From assembly GCA_028023455.1 (NCBI GenBank), contig JAQFVV010000020.1:7297092-7361091 (forward strand): DNA of 64,000 bases, read 5' to 3'. The notes under the pieces were generated by a model. The model saw only the letters and a program-made list of their open reading frames with translations, ran no database searches and was not told where the DNA came from. The position numbers were made by a program, and so were the translations under genes. This stretch comes from Epiperipatus broadwayi. Its lineage: Eukaryota > Onychophora > Udeonychophora > Euonychophora > Peripatidae. Below are positions 22,096 to 34,739 of this stretch, piece by piece (within the stretch, counting starts at the first letter, position 1; every line of letters begins with the position of its first letter).

Positions 22096-22879
22096 AAAAA
22101 TGATTATAAAAAATCTGACTTATAAATTATTCTTAAGAAATGTGCAATTGAAGTTTATTATTTCATAAACAATTTTTCTCTGTGCTTTAATGCAGCAGTA
22201 CAATCAGACTTAAAAGTTTCACGATTAATTCTCAGTTAAACAATGTAAAAAAAAAAAAGATATCACATTTGAATTAACTGAATGAATCTGTTGCATTTAA
22301 TCTACTATAATAATATGAATGTCATGATATGTCAAATAACTAATTATATAAAAATTAAGAGATCAAAGAATCATTTACTATGGGTTTCCTAAATGAACAA
22401 CTTGTTCACATAATTATTATTGGTATGAGATTACACTGTATAGCACAAAATTAATACCCAAGCATTGCTTGCATGTCAGTAATCCATATACATTTACATG
22501 AGAATATATAAATGATATTATTAAATTACTATATCAGCAAAAAGAAAAATAACAAAACACACATCTGATGGATTAAATTTCAAACATTTAAAATATAATA
22601 ATTACCAAAAACGTAAATATGTTTTGTAGTTGTAATATTAAAATCATGAAAAATTCATTCATATCTACAATATAATTTATGGACACAAAATTTAATCTTG
22701 AAAAATTGGCTTGAGATCAAGCTAACTACAAAAACTGACAAAAAAAAAAAAAACAGGAATTTTGATTTCAACATTAATTAAACATATATCTCTTCTGCTG
22801 TGGATAAATACAATGATGAATTTTCTTTTGCACATAAAGTTTAAATAATAGGTTGCAGTTTAGTATAAGACTCTTTTTG
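22096..22879. other. AT-rich DNA, nothing recognised
   Basis: No conserved coding frame, repeat terminus or RNA motif seen. Confidence 0.5.
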
Positions 22880-23845
22880 AAAATAGGAGAACCACTGAAA
22901 CACTGCTGACTCAAACAAGTGATAAACAACTTTAAATAATTATCTATAGACTGTTCTGTTTTGTCAAATGTGCATAAAAAAATTTACATTTCCATTAAAA
23001 GATCAAAAATAAATAACAAAGAAGTCATATTATTATAATTAGCAAATATTAATATCAAACCAATTTTAGATATTTCATTGAAAGCATCTATAAACTGTTA
23101 TAGTCATTTTGTTAAAAGCAAAAATAATTCAAATTTCATTGAAAGTTTAAAAAAAATATATATATATGGCAGCAGAATACATAACAAAAATATATAAAAA
23201 TAGATAAAAATATTGCAATACGCATAATACTTCCTACAAACGCACAACATTTAAAATTTAGAAAACATTAAAGTTGAAATTAATTATGCAATCAACAAGT
23301 AGAAAATTAAAACAAATTTCAAATTTTATCAAGTGTAAAAAAAACAACAAAGGAAGCAGCAGAATATATGACTATAAGAATGAGAAAATTAATTTTTCAA
23401 TTGCTGAAAGACTCAACAGTTAGATCTTGAGAATGAATAGAAATGTGGATTACTACAATTAGCATCATATAAAAATTTTAAAGTAAATACTTAGCATAAT
23501 CATAAACTAATATGAAAAATATTTATATTGATTTTTGAGCAATAAATAGATATATTAGTTGAAAGCTGTGTTATGCTTCTCCTTGGGGCTTTAAAGAAGG
23601 AAAAGAGAGAAAAAAAAATGGCAGGGTTTATCAAATGTCTGACCTTGTAATATCAAACAAAAAGTTTTAGCCAAACTCTTGAACTCATAACCTTAAAGAG
23701 ATAAATAACCAAAAAAAAAAAAATGAAAAATGGGGGGAACGGGACTTGAAAATGAAAGCAGTAAAAAAACAAAAAATATTAAAGCATGTTCTGTTAAACA
23801 ATAAAAATTGGATTTTCTAATAAATTTATTTAGGAATGTCTAACT

Positions 23846-24455
23846 ATCCATCTATCTATCCATGTTTGCTTTTCAGTGCATTTCTTTAACTATCTATACA
23901 TTCATCTGTCAATGAATCCACCTATATCTATTCATCAAGCCATTCATAAGTCTACTCACCTATCTATTTGCATGTGCTTATCTATCTAGCCATTCATTCA
24001 TCTATCTATATGCCCATTCATCCTTGTTTATCTATCTGCTTACCTTATCTATCTATCTGACTTTCAATCAATGTCTATCCACTCATTCACCCATCTATTT
24101 ACCCAATCATTTGCTTATCTATCTATTCATCATCTGTTTCTGTATCTATTCTTTTAGCAATTTATCCATCCAACCATCCATCTATTTAACTACCTATCCA
24201 CCCATTCATTCATCTATTAGCTATCTATCCATTCATTCATTCATTCACTGATCAATTTATTCATTCGGCCAACTGTCTATTATTAATTCATCCATCTGCC
24301 CAAGTTCCCATCTATCTGTCTTTCTATATAACCATCTACTCATTCATTTATCTATCTACTGATCTATCCATTCTATCTATATATATATCTGCTCCGGTCC
24401 ATTTATTTATCTGACTTTACCAACCCACTCATCCACCCATTTGTATATTTGGATG
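23846..24455 (+). repeat. Degenerate tetranucleotide array, pyrimidine strand
   Basis: Interrupted CTAT/CCAT/TCAT/CTGT units, typified by ATCTATCTATCC and CATTCATTCATC. Open frames across it (runs of YLSIH, IYLP) are translation artefacts of the repeat. Confidence 0.9.
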
Positions 24456-25509
24456 GAATTTAGATAAACAGACAGAAAGTAGATAGATAGGCAAACATAT
24501 AAGTAAGTCATTAGATAGGTGATAGATAACTAACAAATAAATATATGGCTATTTGGACAGTTAATAATAATAATAAAAAAAGAAATGAAAGTAGATGGAC
24601 AGATTAATAAAAGAATACAGATAAATAGATGATTGGACAGACAAATACATGGGTGAATAAACAAATAGATGGAAAATCAGACAGATAAGGAGGTAAGCAG
24701 GTAGATATAATGCATAAATAGATGCAGATAGATGAATAAATAGGTATATAGAGAGATAGCTAATCGATGAATAGATGGGTGGGTGGATAGATAATTAAAT
24801 ACATGGATCATTGGATGGATAAATATAGATAAACACAAACTGATAGATGCAATTAGATAGAGATTGAACGGTAAATAGATAAATGAATGTTTGAATGGAT
24901 GAATAGACAGAAAGTCAGAGGTAGATAGATTAAATAGAAGGTAAGCAGATAGGATGGATGGGAAATAGGTAGATAAATGAATGGATTGTGGATATATGGA
25001 TGGGTGATAAGCGGATTAGATAAATACGGAGGTAAACAGATAGGATGGATGGTAAATAGGTAGATAAATGAATGGATTGTGGACATATGAATGGATGATG
25101 AACGGATAAATTGATGAATGAATGGATAGACATATAGATAGCTAAAAGGTGAATGAATGGGTATATAGTTAATTAAATGGCTGGATGGATAAATAAAAAA
25201 AATGGATAGATACAGAGGTAGGTGGATAGATTGACATAAAGACAGTTGATAGAAGGGTAAATGGGTAGGTAGTATTAAATAAATAATTAAACAGAGATAG
25301 GTAGGTACAAATAGAAGATATAGTTAAAATGGATGGACAGATGGATAGATAATGGATATATATAGAGAGAAATAGAATGATGTACAGATGGATGAACTAA
25401 GGAATATAGATAAATGGATGGATGACAGAATGGATGAGCTACATGAACGAATAAAGATACAAAAAGACAAACAGATAAATGTGTGGATGGATAGATAAAC
25501 CCACTTAAA
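24456..25509 (-). repeat. Degenerate tetranucleotide array, purine strand
   Basis: The same kind of repeat in the opposite orientation: GATA/GATG/GAAT/AATG units. It contains a longer internal duplication. The block TAAATGAATGGATTGTGGA with AGGATGGATGG upstream occurs at about 24,950-25,000 and 25,040-25,085, spacing near 109 bases. Confidence 0.9.
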
Positions 25510-26536
25510 TAAATCTATTAGAAAATACAACTTTTATTGGTTGACAAAATATGCTTTAAACTTTTTTTTTTTTATCAAGTCAGGAGTGCATTATTTTTTT
25601 TTCTGCTTTAATTTTTTTTTTATCACTTTAAAATCACAAGAGATCATAGTTTGACCAAACTCCCCCCCCCACTCTAACTAAAGTCATGCGGTCAAATGTC
25701 TGAACAAAATCTTACAATTTTTTGCTCTCCTCCTTTTCCATTTTTAAGACTGCAATGGAGGAGCATGTCACAACCTTCCCTACTTTCAGGAAATTTATAT
25801 CTATTTACTGTTCAAAAATAAACAACAAAAAAATAGTTTTCTCACATTATACATGTATTTATTTTAATATTATGCATATTTTAAATTCTAATTTAGTATT
25901 TTGTTAAAATGCTAATTGCAGTAGTCTACATTTCTATTCACTCTCAAAGATAAAATGTCTTGTTTGTATAACTGTAAAATTAATTTCAATTTTAATATCT
26001 GCTAAATGTAGTAATCTACATTTTTACTTTCTCAAGATAAAATGTCATGTCTTTCAGTAATTGTAAATTCACTCATTCTTATCCTATATTAGTCATGTAT
26101 TCTAATGCCATAAGTTGTTTGTTTTTTTTAACTTTCAATAAAATTTTAAATTTGTTTTAATTTTCTATTTGTTAATTATAAAATTAATTTCAAATGTTGC
26201 TAAATTTTAAATGTTATTATGCTGCCACATTCTCATTCTTACATATTTTAATAATGTATTCTGCCACCAAAATGTTTTTTTTTTAAACTTTCAATGAAAT
26301 CTGATTTTTTTTCATTAACAAAATATCTGTAACAGTTTAACATTTGCCATTTTGCTTTTTTTTTTTTAAACTTTGATAAAATTAGAAATTTATTATTTGC
26401 ATTTGACAAAATATCTAAACACTTTATAGATTCTTACTGATAAAATATCTAAAGTCGTTTATTTCTTGCATCAGCAATGATTTGGTAGTTCCGCCTAGTG
26501 TCAAAAATGTCCTAGGGTGCTTACAACACATTTGCT

Positions 26537-26980
26537 TATGTGATGTGATGTACTGTGACTTCTCCTTAAACGGAGTCAGGAATCTCTCAGCAGCTATGCC
26601 CAGAGAAACCTGTTAGCCACTTTACCTTCCTTTTCCATTGTCCACCCTAAGTTTTCCCATAATCTGCTCCATTCCATTTCCACAACATAATCTTTGTCAA
26701 CTCCATGACCTTCATATCTAAATCCCCCTTATTTTTTCCCAAACCTAGCATAAAAACCAATAACTCACTTTCTGTATAATCACTTTGTTCATATTTAACC
26801 TTCCATAACTTCATTATTTGTACCCTTTCTGCTTCCAAACATTTACATTGAAGTAACAAATGCCTAATATTTTCTATGCCTTCCTTACACAACTTGCAGA
26901 CTAAATCACCCATATTTTTCCATTTACGTGTATATTCCCTTGTTGCTAAAGATCCCGTTGATCCCGTTCGAGCCTTAAAC
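26537..26980 (-). pseudogene. LINE C-terminal relic with zinc knuckle and 3' UTR
   Basis: The minus strand reads LATREYTRKWKNMGDLVCKL followed by a CX2CX8HX4C knuckle (C-K-L-C, then H and C in HLLLQC), then LEAERVQIMKLWKVKYEQ. It stays open to a TAA-side end at 26,647. Such a cysteine/histidine motif near the C-terminus follows the reverse transcriptase of many APE-type LINEs. The 3' region 26,537-26,640 ends in an ACATCACATCA tail and matches 16,872-16,945. Everything upstream of about 26,980 (endonuclease and RT) is missing, the normal state of a 5'-truncated LINE insert. The open frame is about 110 residues, longer than decay alone would favour. Confidence 0.7.
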
Positions 26981-27099
26981 AATAAATATACAAAAAATGA
27001 GTATAGATATATATCAATATATGTGTGTGTGTATGGACAATATAAGTACATCAAGAAATCTTTTAATGAACTTTCCACACTTGCTGCAAATTAGTAGCG

Positions 27100-27893
27100 T
27101 GCTTCTATTTCCATGGTACTTTTAAAGCAATATTATAGTTATTGTATTTACACTTTTTTGTTTCTATTATAAAAATTTTAACAGTGAAATTTTTTAAACA
27201 AGCTAATTTTGTTTTTAATTTATAATTAAAATAAATAAAAAATTTAAAACCAAATGTAGTAAAATTATTATTATTATTATTATTAATAGATAATTGCACA
27301 TTTATAATATATAAAAAATATAAATGTAGTGGTATCGATTATATTTTTACTGCTTTGATTTAATTATAGGATGTTTAATATATCTGAAAATTATTTGTTT
27401 GTAAAAGATCAAACAGAGAAAATTTGCAATAAAAACTAAAACAACAAAAAACATTCTATTGCTTTAAATAACAGAAACAAGATGTAAATACAAAAATAAC
27501 ATATACATGAGTGTGTGCTTGAAGTGGAATATTTTACTATAGCACTTGAAACACATAAATCAAATCATCTAAAAAAAAAATTAATATATGATCAAGACAA
27601 ATGCCCAGAAAACACTCTTATCATCACTCTTTAGTATTTATCCATAGCAAATTTCTACAATTCATTTTATAAGTGCTACATTTCTTCTACACATTCATTT
27701 GACAACATACATTTAGATAAATATATTAATGATTAATACTAATCATTAGGCTAGAGATTATTATATCTATTTTTAAATATATCTGCATATGCTAGAAATT
27801 CATCTTGAAAATCACTTGCTTTTTGCTTATCTTTATTCGTATACCAGAACTGATATAAGACATTTATTTTATATAGCGCTATGTTTTTATAAA
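27100..27893. other. AT-rich DNA, nothing recognised
   Basis: Includes a short ATT/TTA run at 27,268-27,285. No gene or element supported. Confidence 0.5.
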
Positions 27894-28084
27894 CTGTAAT
27901 ATTAATAAGCTAATGCATATGCGCTTTGTAGATTTAACTATAAATGAATACTCTATTTTCCAAACACAAGATAAAGTCTTTGTGAAAAGATAGAATGAAT
28001 CCATCTATGAAAGTGAGAGTATTCATTTATAGTTAAATCTACAAAGTGCATGTGCATTATCTTATTGGCTTATTAATATTACAG
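27894..28084. mobile_element. Foldback MITE (family M1), short copy
   Basis: Ends are a perfect inverted 17-mer, CTGTAATATTAATAAGC (27,894-27,910) and its inverse (28,068-28,084). Arms share AAGCTAATGCATATG and AGTTAAATCTACAAAGTGCA-type sequence with the copy at 10,723-11,074, but the central GTTTAAGTATGGGCAAAT stem is deleted. One side has CTATTTTCCAAACACAAG where the other keeps only CTTTCAT, so the deletion was asymmetric. Confidence 0.85.
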
Positions 28085-28816
28085 AAGTGATATAGTAAAG
28101 TAGAAGTTTTAAAATATATTTAAGATATAAAACATGTATCAAAAAAGGCTATATTTAAAAGTAGATACATGAATCTTTAATAAAGTTTAATCTAGGCTTA
28201 GAATGTAATAAATGATTATTAAATACCATTAATATATTTATTCACAGACAATGTTGTCTAATGAATGCAGTAGGAAATGTACCACTTGTAAATTCAATTA
28301 TAATGCATAAACAAATATATGAAGCAATAAAAGTAAAACTAACAGAGAAAAGCAACCAATCACTGATATTACTCTGACAACTAACAATTAAAATCACTAG
28401 CTACCAAATTAGCCATGTGTTATAGCTTCTGGATAGAGTTAAATCTGCCACTTTCACTACTGAGTATAGTCTATTATATACACAGTAAATGCAGAAAGCA
28501 TTTATCGTATGAATAAATGTCAACTAATAAAAAAATCTCTCCATGAGAGTTTTAAATGTTCAAATTAAATATTTTAATGAATAAACTAAATGAAACATTA
28601 GAAATAAATTGAATAATTTCATATATATAAATTAGACAAAATTAAATGAAATGATTGATCACTTTTCTTTATTTCTATTATTTCCTATTGTATGTCTACA
28701 AAAATATTTAAACAAATATAATATACTCATATTAAAAAAATCTAACATAAAAGTAAAATATGAATATATAAAATTAAACAATATAGAAACATAATCTGAT
28801 ATATATGTATAGATGC
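28085..28816. other. AT-rich DNA, nothing recognised
   Basis: No coding or repeat signal supported. Confidence 0.5.
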
Positions 28817-29110
28817 AGGCAAAGCTATCCATACAGTAGTGCCACTCTGTGCAAGCCAAAGTAATCAATGGATGCCAGAAGTTTTGTGCATAAAATCCCT
28901 ATCTAGTGCCCACTCACCGAATATCCTCAAGACTAGTTTCTAACTTGTGGCTTTTATCAGTGAGAAGTCTTGGATCTGAGAGGGATTTTACGCACAAACC
29001 TTCTAGCATCCGTTGATTACTCTGGCTTGCACTGAGTGACACTATACTGTATGGTGAGTTTTTCCTGCTTTAACAGCTTGAGCAAGCATAAAAAATGGTG
29101 ATCATGTTAT
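28817..29110. mobile_element. Composite foldback family F, copy 1 (complete hairpin)
   Basis: The forward arm (28,817-28,985) runs AGGCAAAGCTATCCATACAG, TCAATGGATGCCAGAAG, ATCCCTATCTAGTGCC, ACTAGTTTCTAAC, CAGTGAGAAGTCTTGGATCT. The reverse arm (28,979-29,075) mirrors its first half, then ends CAAGCATAAAAAATGGTGAT. No coding region. Confidence 0.75.
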
Positions 29111-29545
29111 GTTTAGTGGTTGCCTAATAAGATAGTGGTAGCTATGGTTATTAAAGAAAGACACCAAAATGTATGGGTACTGAACTGAGTTCAGACCTAT
29201 ATGACTATATAAACTAATGAGCTTGAATTAAAAGTATTATGTTTTCAATTTTAAACTCATAGTTTTTTAGTTAAGTCGAGATAAAAGATAGCTGATGGAG
29301 GGTTGCACTGGATCCTAAGATCTGGGTGCAGTGCTCCCAGATCCATGGCTCCTCACTGATGAAAGCTACAAGCTAGAAACTAGTCTGGGAATATTAGATG
29401 AGTAGGCACTAGATAGGGATTTTATGCTCAAATCTTCTGGCATCCATTGATTACTCTGGCTTGCACTGAGGGGCACTACTGTATGGAGAGTTTTGCCTGT
29501 TTAATCAGCTTGAGCAAGCATAAGAAATGGTGATCATGTGATATA
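29111..29545 (-). mobile_element. Family F, copy 2 with spacer
   Basis: A reverse-orientation arm at 29,287-29,545 matches the forward arm of copy 3, including the extra GCACTGGATCCTAAGATCT block and the terminal AAATGGTGATCATG. The preceding spacer (29,130-29,285, with GGGTACTGAACTGAGTTCAG) is the inverse of 31,656-31,795, so copies 2 and 3 are longer family members. Confidence 0.7.
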
Positions 29546-31428
29546 TATGGAACGTTTACATATGTAATATATATATTTTTATATTTAATTATATTTTCCT
29601 AAACATAGATAAAAAATATAAAATTTTATTATGTGATTATAAAATTGTATATTACTGGGGAAAAAAGGTATGCAGTTTATAGCTGAAGATGATTGATAAT
29701 CAGTCAAAAAAAAATATATAAAGATATAGTTTTGAAATAATTTATCATCGCTTAGCTTTCAATAATGTGAATAAAGAAAAAAACAACTTTAAGAAATGTA
29801 ATCAATAATTAACACATATATTTAAACTACATTAATTTTTATTAATAAATACAATAAAAAAAAACTAATGGAATCCAACTAACACTGATCCTTGGATTTT
29901 AGAACTCCTTAATCTGATACCTATCACTCAATTATTAAGCTAAATGTAAATCATAATTTACTAACTGGATTAATTAAAAAACCAAACTTGATTAAAACAG
30001 AATGTGCAAGCTTCTTCTATGTATAATTATTACCTCAAATAATAATAATTTAAATGCTAAAACAAGTAACAAAAAAAACAACTTAACATTGAAAACTTTT
30101 GAAATCAAATCAGATCTCCGTACAACTTTTTTTGGTCTTTTCATTTCTTTATATAAATTTAACATATAATTTGTACAAGCACGAAATTATATTTAACAGA
30201 AAAAAATATATATACTTAACACATCTATAATAAATAATTTACTTGCCAATTAAAAAACGCCATCAATCAAAGGGATGCCTCCCTTTACAATATCAAAAAA
30301 GTGATCAGAACAATCATTTGCATAAATTTGCATTCATTACGTTTACACATAATAATGGCTATGAATATGGAGTAAACATACTCCGAAAGTGCTAAGCTAA
30401 ACGTTGATATTTGTGAAAATTTTTATTAACTTCACCTATATATGTTTAAAGCGTATTATAAGTATTAACACATATATGTATATGAATATATAGATATAGA
30501 CTAAAATAGTCTTTAAATAGCTCAGAGAAGAAGAGTCCCTCACTTCTACCAAAAAAAAAAAAACAATAAATAAGGCATTGCCACTTGTTCAATGATAGAA
30601 TTTTAGTGTTTTTTCCATTATTGTTTTATCCAAAGAAACCCAGATGAGTCTACCAAATTAATGGACAATGTATTAGAATCTGAATACAGATCAAAAGTTA
30701 TTGGCCTGCTAACTACTAAGTCTTTCTCTATGAACATAAAGAATATACAGATACATATAGACAATTTGTGTGTTTTGCAAGAAATTACTATTATAACAAG
30801 TGAACTTGAAATATGCTTATACATATATATATATTTAAATTTTGGCATTATTTGAATGCAAAAAATAAATATTGAACAAAATTAATCAATTTTATTTACA
30901 ATAAATAATATTTATGTAAGTGAATGTTTATGGTACTATTTTGTAGTGAATAACATATATTTTATTAATTATTTAATATTTATATACAAGCTGGCAGTGT
31001 GTGTACATAAGTATGTATAATAATATTTAATGCTAATGGCTGAATTATAAACAATAATAAAGATAACTGATACTTAACTTTAAACTTTTGGGCAAATATT
31101 CTAATTGGTATCAATAGCTAATCAGTTTCATTCTTGTATACAACCTTATAAAATCAATACAAATATTAAAATAAAATGAAAACCCATTTAATATTTGAAC
31201 AATCTCAGCATATTATCTAAAATTCCAAGCAGTTTTTTTTTTTAAATTCTTTTTCTTTAATTAGCAAAAAAGACCACAGAAGCTCATATCAAACAAAATT
31301 TTATGACCATTTAACATAATGCTGACCTGATTAACCAACCTCATTTATAAACTTTTACATTCTTATTTAAACTTAAACTCATCTTACCAAAATAAAATTT
31401 TCCATATTAACAAAAAAATGTATACACA
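29546..31428. other. AT-rich DNA, nothing recognised
   Basis: Nearly 1.9 kb without a supported gene. The overlapping frames at 30,618-30,855 on both strands have no recognisable domain. Confidence 0.5.
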
Positions 31429-32020
31429 GAGGCAAAACTCTCCATACAGTTACACTACTCAGTGCAATCCAGAGTAATCAATGGGTGCAGGAAAGTTTGC
31501 GCATATAATCCCTATCTATTGCCTATTCATCCAATATCCCCAGACTACTCTCTAGATTGTGACTTTCATCAGTGAGGAGCCTTGGATCTGAGAGCACTGC
31601 ATCTACATCTTAGGATTGAATGCATCCCTTCAGCAGCCACCTTTTACTTTTTTAGCTAACTATAAAGCTTTGAATCCAAAATAAAAACACAATAATATTT
31701 TCAAGCTAAGCTCATTAGCTTGTATAGATCTGAACTCAATTCAGCATCCATACTTTTTGGTACCTATGGTTTTTTAATAATCACAATCACCATAATCCTA
31801 CTGGGCAGGGTCCAATAGACTCCTCACTGATGAAAGCCACAAGCTAAAAACTAGTCTGGGTATATTGGATGAGTAGGTACTAGATAGGGATTTTATGCAC
31901 AAACCTTTCTGCATCCATTCATTACTCTGGCTTGCACTGAGTGGTGCAACTGTATGGAGAGTTTTGCCTCTGTGAAAAACAGCTTGTGTAAGCATAAAGA
32001 ATGGTGATCATGCGATGTTT
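31429..32020. mobile_element. Family F, copy 3 (long foldback with spacer)
   Basis: Forward arm 31,429-31,655, spacer 31,656-31,795, reverse arm 31,800-32,020. The arms share AGGCAAAACTCTCCATACAG, AGTAATCAATGG, TATCCCCAGACTA and the TCATCAGTGAGGAG block. The outer end is again TGGTGATCATGCGATG. Confidence 0.75.
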
Positions 32021-32426
32021 GATGGTTTAAAAAATTTTTATATAAAATTTTTGATATGCACTTGCTTTCAAATATTTCTTTTATATTATTTAATAAATTA
32101 TGCAATGTAATATCTTGCTTCTAAATTTTTATTTTCAACTTTCTACTATTTTCTTTTAATGCATTACATTTAGATATTATACAGAATAAAAATATATAAT
32201 TATTTTCTTTCCTATTTTCACTTTTTTTTTTACTAAACCACTAACATATTTTTTTTATTTTTAAAAAAAAAAACACTCTTAATAACTAATACTAATAAAA
32301 TATCATGTAATTCTATTACATGACTTCAGCTTATATATTGCTGCTTTAGCAGCATACACTTTTCTTCCATTTCTTTCATGCTATCTTCTGCAAAAATTAA
32401 TAAGATAATACTTAATAAATTTCTAT

Positions 32427-32585
32427 CCTGTGCTGTCCTATCCAATATCCCCAGTCTACTTTTAAGCTTAAAGACTTTCATCAGTAGGAATAAAATTCAA
32501 AGCACTGCATTGATGAAAGCTATAAGCTTAAAACTAATCTGGGGAATATTGGATAGGTCAGCACTGGATAGGAATTTATTAAGCA
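32427..32585. mobile_element. Short foldback related to family F
   Basis: A palindrome of CCTATCCAATATCCCCAGTC, TTAAGCTTAAAGACTTTCAT, AAAGCACTGCA and their mirrors. The core (ATCCAATATCCCCAG ... TTTCATCAGT) matches the middle of F copies, but the outer GGCAAAACTCTCC parts are absent. Confidence 0.7.
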
Positions 32586-33976
32586 CTACTATCTAGCAAT
32601 TATTAATTACTAAAGCTTACAGTAAGATGCATAACTATAGTGAAAGAGAAAAAAGTATGCTACTAAAACTCTTAATAAATCTCTTTAAATAGCCTAAATC
32701 TCAGCAATCTTTATAAAATTCCTTTCATTTTAATAGCTCAGTATTTTAGTTCTATAAGAAGCTTCCTGTTTAATGTGCTGTTTGTTTGTTTTTTTAATAA
32801 ATTAGTTGCACAGCAAAATGCTTAATTTTATAACTTTTTCAATCAGTAAATCTAAAAATTTTAACATAAAATATAACTACTGCCCTCCAAAATACCTATT
32901 AAAACCTATTAAATTTGAACATTAATTCTTTCAATTTCTCATTCTTTAATACAAACATCATTAATATATCTAATAAAAAACTTTAGACAATAGCAATTTA
33001 CATCAATAACAATTTCTTGAAAAAAAATATGAATCAAACAAATCAATAATCCAACATTCCTTAATTTTATAAAATACATTATTAAAAAGTGATTTCTTTT
33101 TGTTACTGAAAGATTCTATGCATTTAAATATAATAATGTGTTGTTGTTTTTATCAAATTAAGAAGGATTAGATTATTACTAATTTCTTTTTTGATTTGCT
33201 CTGTTTATATTATTTTTTTGGAAAAAACACAGTTACTGATATGGATTATTATTTAAAATTGTTTATTAAATATGTTGATGAATGTTTGTTTATAGCAGAG
33301 AATGAAATTGCAACAGTTATTAATCAAATTTAGTAGGCTTGATCACTACATTAAATATACTTGAAAAGTGGTGGCTTACATTTTTAGATTTATTGGTTGA
33401 AAATGATATAAAACCAGGTATTTTGCATTGCTGCCATTTTGTTAAAAAAAAAAAAGACTGGCAATTATCAACCTGTAGTACATAAAAAGACAAGTTATAT
33501 AGTTTTTGTTATAAAAATAAATGAATGAACTATTAAGTTAATATTGGATTAAAATATAAAAATTACAGATATTTAAAACTATTCAGATAGGTTTATTAAG
33601 AGTTTTTTTTTTTTTTAAAGAAAAGTATGCTAATGGTGATAGTTTAAAAAAAAAAATTAGAGAAGAAAATATTTATCTTCAATCAATTAAATAAAAGTGG
33701 TAAAAAAGGGTATTTGGAAAAAAAAGTATTATAGTAAATAATTTGATAAGTATTTAATATAAAAAAAAATAGTTGATAGCAAATATATACCAAGAATTGT
33801 ATCTAAAATTTTATTTTGGTGAGATGAATATAACCTTTCATAAAAAAATAAAAATAGATTGGTTAAGAAATGTCTTAATACAGATTTTTCGTGCATGATT
33901 GTGATACAAAATTTTGGTAATACTAGCCAAAATTTTCTTGATAATGTTTCGGTACTAGTATCACTGATAGTACAGG
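32586..33976. other. AT-rich DNA, nothing recognised
   Basis: No gene or element supported. Homopolymer runs are common (for example 33,600-33,660). Confidence 0.5.
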
Positions 33977-33990
33977 TCGCTAGATGGCAG
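33977..33990 (+). promoter_or_regulatory. CTCF-like motif
   Basis: TCGCTAGATGGCAG agrees with the CTCF core consensus CCASYAGRKGGCRS at all but two of 14 positions. It lies in an unusually GC-containing patch (33,960-34,030) within A/T-rich DNA. It is a single motif match; occupancy is unknown. Confidence 0.3.
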
Positions 33991-34696
33991 TGTTGCTACT
34001 CAAAAACAGTTAAATATACCGTTTCTGATGCAGGCTATAATGACTTGTAGTGTGTTATGCTAATTTCTTGCAATTCACATTTGGTTCAATCAACAGTGTG
34101 AATTGTGGAAAGGATTATATAAATGCTTTGAACTATAAAATAATGTGTTGTGATTGTTTAAATGTTGACTAAGTTTTCATTTCAATTTCTTCTGACTTGA
34201 TAATGTTGTAATTATGAAACAATGAAACCAAATAGTAGTTGATAAAATTTAGCTAAAAGCTTAAAGGTAAATAGTTGGTGTTATGTAATTATATATATAT
34301 ACCATTAAAAAGCACATTTAAAAAAAAAAAATTCAAATGAAGTGTATTACTTAATTAAAGTATGAAACATGTTTCCAATTGTTAAGTGTTCACATAAACT
34401 CTATTTAGTTATTAAGCATCACATAACGTGTAGTTATTAATCATTTATACTGAAAAATATTGGGGGAAACCAAAAAAAGATATAGATACCCAAATCATGA
34501 ATGTTTAACTATTATGGATCACAGATAGGAAAACAGCATAAATGATAGGCTTCTTTTGGTAATCCAGATATAAACTTTTCCAGTGATTGGGGGAAATGTC
34601 ACCAACCATTTATGCAAGTATGACATTGTTCAAATTTTATGCACCTAACATCACACTGCTATATGCATTGCAACATAAACACCAGAAACCAGTGGC

Positions 34697-34719
34697 TTTG
34701 AAAGAGCAGCTCTTTCAAA
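34697..34719. repeat. Perfect 11-bp palindrome
   Basis: TTTGAAAGAGC-a-GCTCTTTCAAA, embedded in an outer imperfect stem AGTGGC...GCCACT (34,691-34,738). Possibly a tiny MITE remnant. Confidence 0.5.
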
Positions 34720-34739
34720 AATGAATTATGGTAGCCACT

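Larger units (their letters stand above)
22880..26510. mobile_element. Giant 3.6-kb foldback with a microsatellite core
   Basis: The unique arms 22,880-23,845 and 25,510-26,510 are inverted copies. Matching blocks, outside to inside, are: GGAGAACCACTGAA-type with its partner near 26,490; TTTTGTCAAATG (22,960 and 26,410); TTTCATTGAAAGTTTAAAAA (23,135 and 26,290); GGCAGCAGAATACAT (23,167 and 26,268); ATAAGAATGAGAA (23,375 and 26,232); and GATTTTCTAATAAATTTATT (23,812 and 25,505). The centre is a tetranucleotide array that switches strand near 24,455, so it continues the symmetry. Arms total about 1.8 kb. No TIR family or coding region is recognised. Confidence 0.7.

Noticed and set aside
24024-25530. 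Several open frames of 67-77 residues rich in Tyr, Leu, Ile, Ser, His and Pro
   Set aside because: They are translations of the tetranucleotide microsatellite and change frame with unit changes; no protein is supported.
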